Of a stretch of DNA of 64,000 bases, positions 61,673 to 64,000 are shown piece by piece; the first letter of the stretch is position 1; each line of letters starts with the position of its first letter. The notes under the pieces are model-generated. The model was not told the DNA's origin and searched no databases. It saw only the letters and a list, made by a program, of their open reading frames with translations. A program made the position numbers and the translations under genes. This DNA comes from CAJQQK01 sp963696075 (GTDB lineage: Bacteria; Pseudomonadota; Alphaproteobacteria; Rhizobiales; Hyphomicrobiaceae), in contig CAVOJD010000015.1 in assembly GCA_963696075.1 (NCBI GenBank), positions 124,001-188,000 of the forward strand, given 5' to 3'.

Positions 61673-62533
61673 GTGATTTATGCTCTGTCGATCGGTGGCG
61701 CCGTGGTGCTTGTACTGGGGGGGCTGTTGTGGTCGCAGCAACGTATCCTTCTTTATCATCCTGATCCGACACGGGTGAGCCCGACGGCGGCCGGGCTCAA
61801 GACGGTGCGGGAAGTTGTTCTCGAGGCGGGGGATGGGGTCAAGCTTGTTGCCTGGTACGCGGCGGCGCGTCCGGGCCAGCCGACGCTCCTTTATTTTCAT
61901 GGCAATGCGAGCAATCTGGCGGGGCGTGCGGGGCGGGTCGGGGAATACCTCAACAAGGGCCGCGGCATGCTGATGCTGAGTTACCGGGGATATGGCGGCT
62001 CCGAGGGACGGCCGACGGAGGCCAACAATTTCGCGGATGCACGCCTCGCCTATGACTGGTTGAGGGCGCAGGGCGTTGCTGCCAGCGATATCGTCCTTTA
62101 TGGCGAGTCGCTGGGCAGCGGCGTTGCGGTGCATCTTGCGACACAGGTTCCGGTCGGCGGCATCATCCTGGATGCGCCGTTTACGTCAATTACCGATGTG
62201 GGACAGCGGATCTATCCCTACCTGCCCGTCCGGACGTTCCTGTTCGACCGATATGACAGCCTGTCACGGATCGGGGCGATCGAGGCCCCGTTGCTGATCG
62301 TGCACGGGGACCGGGATGATCTCATTCCGATCGAGATGGGGCGTAAGCTCTATCACGCAGCGCCGCAGCCCAAGACGTTTGAGGCGATTGTCGGCGGGGG
62401 CCATGCCGATCATTACCTCTTCGGCTCCTATGACGTCATTCATGGGTGGATCGATGCGCGCTGGGGCCGCAAGGAGCCGTCTGCGGTGCGTGGCGGGGCT
62501 GAGGGGGTGCAGTCGCCCAGCACGGTCGATTAG
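61673..62533 (+). CDS. Membrane-anchored alpha/beta hydrolase (ABHD13/17, BEM46-like)
   Basis: 286-residue hydrolase with one N-terminal membrane helix (LSIGGAVVLVLGGLLWSQQR) and the alpha/beta fold outside. The oxyanion motif is LLYFHGNASNLAGRAG, the nucleophile elbow DIVLYGESLGSGVAVHLA, the acid in IVHGDRDDLIPIEMG and the His in GGGHADHY. Relatives act as depalmitoylases or lysophospholipases, but the bacterial substrate is unknown. GTG 61673 is set by GGAG seven bases upstream. Confidence 0.85.
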   Translation: MIYALSIGGAVVLVLGGLLWSQQRILLYHPDPTRVSPTAAGLKTVREVVLEAGDGVKLVAWYAAARPGQPTLLYFHGNASNLAGRAGRVGEYLNKGRGMLMLSYRGYGGSEGRPTEANNFADARLAYDWLRAQGVAASDIVLYGESLGSGVAVHLATQVPVGGIILDAPFTSITDVGQRIYPYLPVRTFLFDRYDSLSRIGAIEAPLLIVHGDRDDLIPIEMGRKLYHAAPQPKTFEAIVGGGHADHYLFGSYDVIHGWIDARWGRKEPSAVRGGAEGVQSPSTVD

Positions 62534-62625
62534 CGCGTTGTTTGACCGTGGGCGGTGATTGACCGTGGACGGTGGCGGTCGCGGTGAGGGGGCTGGCGCG
62601 ATGCCCGACTCTGAAACACGAAAAA

Positions 62626-62652
62626 GCGCACCGGAACCCTGTTCCAGTGCGC
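62626..62652 (-). terminator. Rho-independent terminator of rpsU
   Basis: GCGCAC-x-GGAAC and GTTCC-x-GTGCGC pair with one internal mismatch around a three-base loop. On the minus strand the stem is followed by TTTTTCGTGTTTC, a classic terminator tail, 60 bp after the rpsU stop. Confidence 0.85.
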
Positions 62653-62711
62653 CTAATTCTGCCGGACTGCCGTCCATCGCCGGAGGTATTGGCCTCAGGC
62701 GGGATGCCAAA

Positions 62712-62951
62712 TCAGCGGCGGGCCATCACGGGCTTGGGCTTTGAGGGCAGCAAGCCTTCGCGCTGGGCGCGCTTGCGGGCCAGCTTGCGCGCGCGGCGGA
62801 TGGCTTCAGCCTTCTCGCGCGCCCGCTTTTCGGACGGTTTCTCGTAATAGTTCCGCAGCTTCATTTCGCGGAAGATACCCTCGCGCTGCATCTTCTTCTT
62901 GAGCGCTTTCAGGGCCTGGTCGACGTTGTTGTCGCGAACAAGGACTTGCAC
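62712..62951 (-). CDS. rpsU: 30S ribosomal protein S21
   Basis: 79-residue basic ribosomal protein, which in S21 helps 30S initiation. It begins MQVLVRDNNVDQALKALKKK, then QREGIFREMKLRNYYEKPSE and an Arg/Lys-rich tail. The start codon is GTG at 62951. It is a single-gene transcript with its own terminator; a second terminator upstream insulates it from purK. Confidence 0.95.
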   Translation of the reverse strand: MQVLVRDNNVDQALKALKKKMQREGIFREMKLRNYYEKPSEKRAREKAEAIRRARKLARKRAQREGLLPSKPKPVMARR

Positions 62952-62991
62952 GTAGAGTTGATCCTGATCCTATCTGTTTCAATAAAAAAGG

Positions 62992-63018
62992 GCCGCGCGG
63001 GCAATTTTCCCGGGCGGC
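62992..63018 (-). terminator. Rho-independent terminator downstream of purK
   Basis: On the minus strand GCCGCCCGGG and CCCGCGCGGC pair with a single mismatch around AAAATTG, followed by CCTTTTTTATT. It lies 100 bp after the purK stop and just before the rpsU leader. Confidence 0.82.
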
Positions 63019-63118
63019 ACCCGTGATCTCGAATGGTTTAGATAACAAGCCCGGTCGCAAATGTCCAGGGTTTCGGCGTGACGTATCCCCGGCGCCGGGT
63101 TTTGAAGGCGGCGGGTCA

Positions 63119-64000
63119 TCACCTGGTCAGAACGCGGTTCATGTGGCCCATTTTGCGGCCTTCACGGGCTTCGTCCTTGCCGTAGAGGTGAAGTCGGGCG
63201 GCGCCGTCAGCGGCGATTTCAGGCCAGCGGTCGACGTCGGAGCCGATCAGGTTGATCATCTCGATGTCGCAGCGGCGGGTGGTGGGGCCAAGGGGCCAGC
63301 GGCAAATGGCGCGGATGTGGTTTTCGAACTGATCGGTGATGCAGGCGTCCATCGTCCAGTGGCCGGAATTGTGGACACGGGGGGCGATTTCGTTGACGCG
63401 CAGGGACGGGCCGGCGCCGTCGGCCATGACGAAGAGTTCGACGGCAAGGACGCCGACGTAGTCGAGGGCTTCGGCGATCGACTGGGCGATGGCGCGGGCT
63501 TCGGCGGCGATTTCCGGTGAGACGATGCCATCGGTGACGGTTGAGCGGCGCAGGATGCCGCCGCGATGCTCGTTGCGGGGGATGTCGTAGAAGGCCAATT
63601 TGCCGTCGGCGGCGCGCACGATGATGATCGAGACCTCGAAGGCGAAATCGATCCGCTTTTCAAGGATCAAGGGCACGCCGGCCATGGTCTTGCAGGCCGC
63701 TTTCAGCTCGTCGAGGGTGGTCACGGGGACCTGGCCCTTGCCGTCGTAGCCGAGGCGGCGGGTCTTGACGATGCCGGGCAGCAGGCCCTCGGCTTCGGGG
63801 GGGAGGTTGTCGGCGGTGGTGATTTTCACATACGGGGCAACGGGGATCGAGAGGGCGGAGATGAAGTTCTTCTCGGCCAGACGATCCTGGGCAACGGCGA
63901 GGGCCCGGGAGGGGGGGCTGACGGGGCGCTGGGCTGCGAGGTGGACGGCGGCGGTGACGGGGACGTTCTCGAATTCGTAGGTGATGACGTCGACGTTGCG
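63119..64000 (-). CDS. purK: N5-carboxyaminoimidazole ribonucleotide synthase, cut by the right edge
   Basis: ATP-grasp enzyme of purine synthesis that carboxylates AIR to N5-CAIR for PurE. The reverse strand is open to the window end. Visible parts include DVITYEFENVPVTA, RLAEKNFISAL, VKTRRLGYDGKGQ, LEKRIDFAFEVSIIIVRAAD, VGVLAVELFVM and VNEIAPRVHNSGHWTMDA. The N-terminal part, and presumably purE, lie beyond the window. The 3' end is complete and followed by a terminator. Confidence 0.95.
   Translation of the reverse strand, partial: RNVDVITYEFENVPVTAAVHLAAQRPVSPPSRALAVAQDRLAEKNFISALSIPVAPYVKITTADNLPPEAEGLLPGIVKTRRLGYDGKGQVPVTTLDELKAACKTMAGVPLILEKRIDFAFEVSIIIVRAADGKLAFYDIPRNEHRGGILRRSTVTDGIVSPEIAAEARAIAQSIAEALDYVGVLAVELFVMADGAGPSLRVNEIAPRVHNSGHWTMDACITDQFENHIRAICRWPLGPTTRRCDIEMINLIGSDVDRWPEIAADGAARLHLYGKDEAREGRKMGHMNRVLTR

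Noticed and set aside
1..64000. tRNA or rRNA genes
   Set aside because: No T-loop or cloverleaf sequence (GTTCGAATCC-type) and no conserved rRNA stretch was found on reading.

Overview
The window looks like chromosome from a high-GC alphaproteobacterium, probably of the order Hyphomicrobiales. The evidence is a GTTC-N7-GTTC LexA box in front of an imuA-imuB-dnaE2 SOS cassette, an Irr-type iron control element (TTAGAA-N3-TTCTAA) in front of an mbfA-type iron exporter, a transhydrogenase split into pntAA/pntAB/pntB, DUF992 and Excalibur-type small proteins, and a PhoX-type Tat phosphatase. This placement is inferred from gene content and motifs only. No rRNA, tRNA, CRISPR array or complete insertion sequence was recognised.

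Layout. 0-4.5 kb: cut-off DMT transporter, three small hypothetical membrane or secreted proteins, and an SLC13/RCK_C permease. 4.5-11.4 kb: a repeat array, a class I aminotransferase, a cytochrome b561-type protein, an EF-G-like GTPase without the usual catalytic His, a thioredoxin-fold protein and an L,D-transpeptidase. 11.6-18.2 kb: SOS mutagenesis cassette with LexA boxes. 18.2-25.7 kb: second repeat array, gamma-glutamyltransferase, thiO, an alpha/beta hydrolase, a semialdehyde dehydrogenase, a third repeat array, a stretch of predicted hairpins and a methyltransferase. 25.9-28.3 kb: one large DUF4238/SEC-C gene that looks foreign. 28.5-33.2 kb: a three-domain aas-type lysophospholipid recycling protein preceded by palindromic operators, then a frameshifted Excalibur gene. 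33.1-40.4 kb: hypothetical envelope proteins, DedA, divergent idnO/idnD, thiS-thiG-thiE and a CHAD protein. 40.5-45.3 kb: PhoX, a TauD-type dioxygenase, a small secreted protein and a GST. 45.2-48.1 kb: a 2.5 kb segment (small secreted protein, DUF992, OmpA-like) bracketed by about 200 bp direct repeats. 48.1-50.7 kb: TauE/SafE with a ModE-like regulator, then mbfA. 50.9-54.8 kb: pnt operon with two extra genes between pntAB and pntB. 54.8-64 kb: cyclase-family protein, ACC deaminase (acdS), Na/Pi cotransporter, frameshifted enoyl-CoA hydratase, frameshifted membrane protein, hydrolase, rpsU and cut-off purK.

The strongest candidate for something undescribed is a dispersed three-hairpin element. 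There are nine near-full copies in three arrays, all on the + strand, and each array begins exactly at the TGA stop codon of the preceding gene. All three stems change sequence between copies while staying base-paired, and copies within an array resemble each other most. Three genes (Excalibur protein, enoyl-CoA hydratase, a polytopic membrane protein) each carry one single-base frameshift. These are either real decay or assembly errors.
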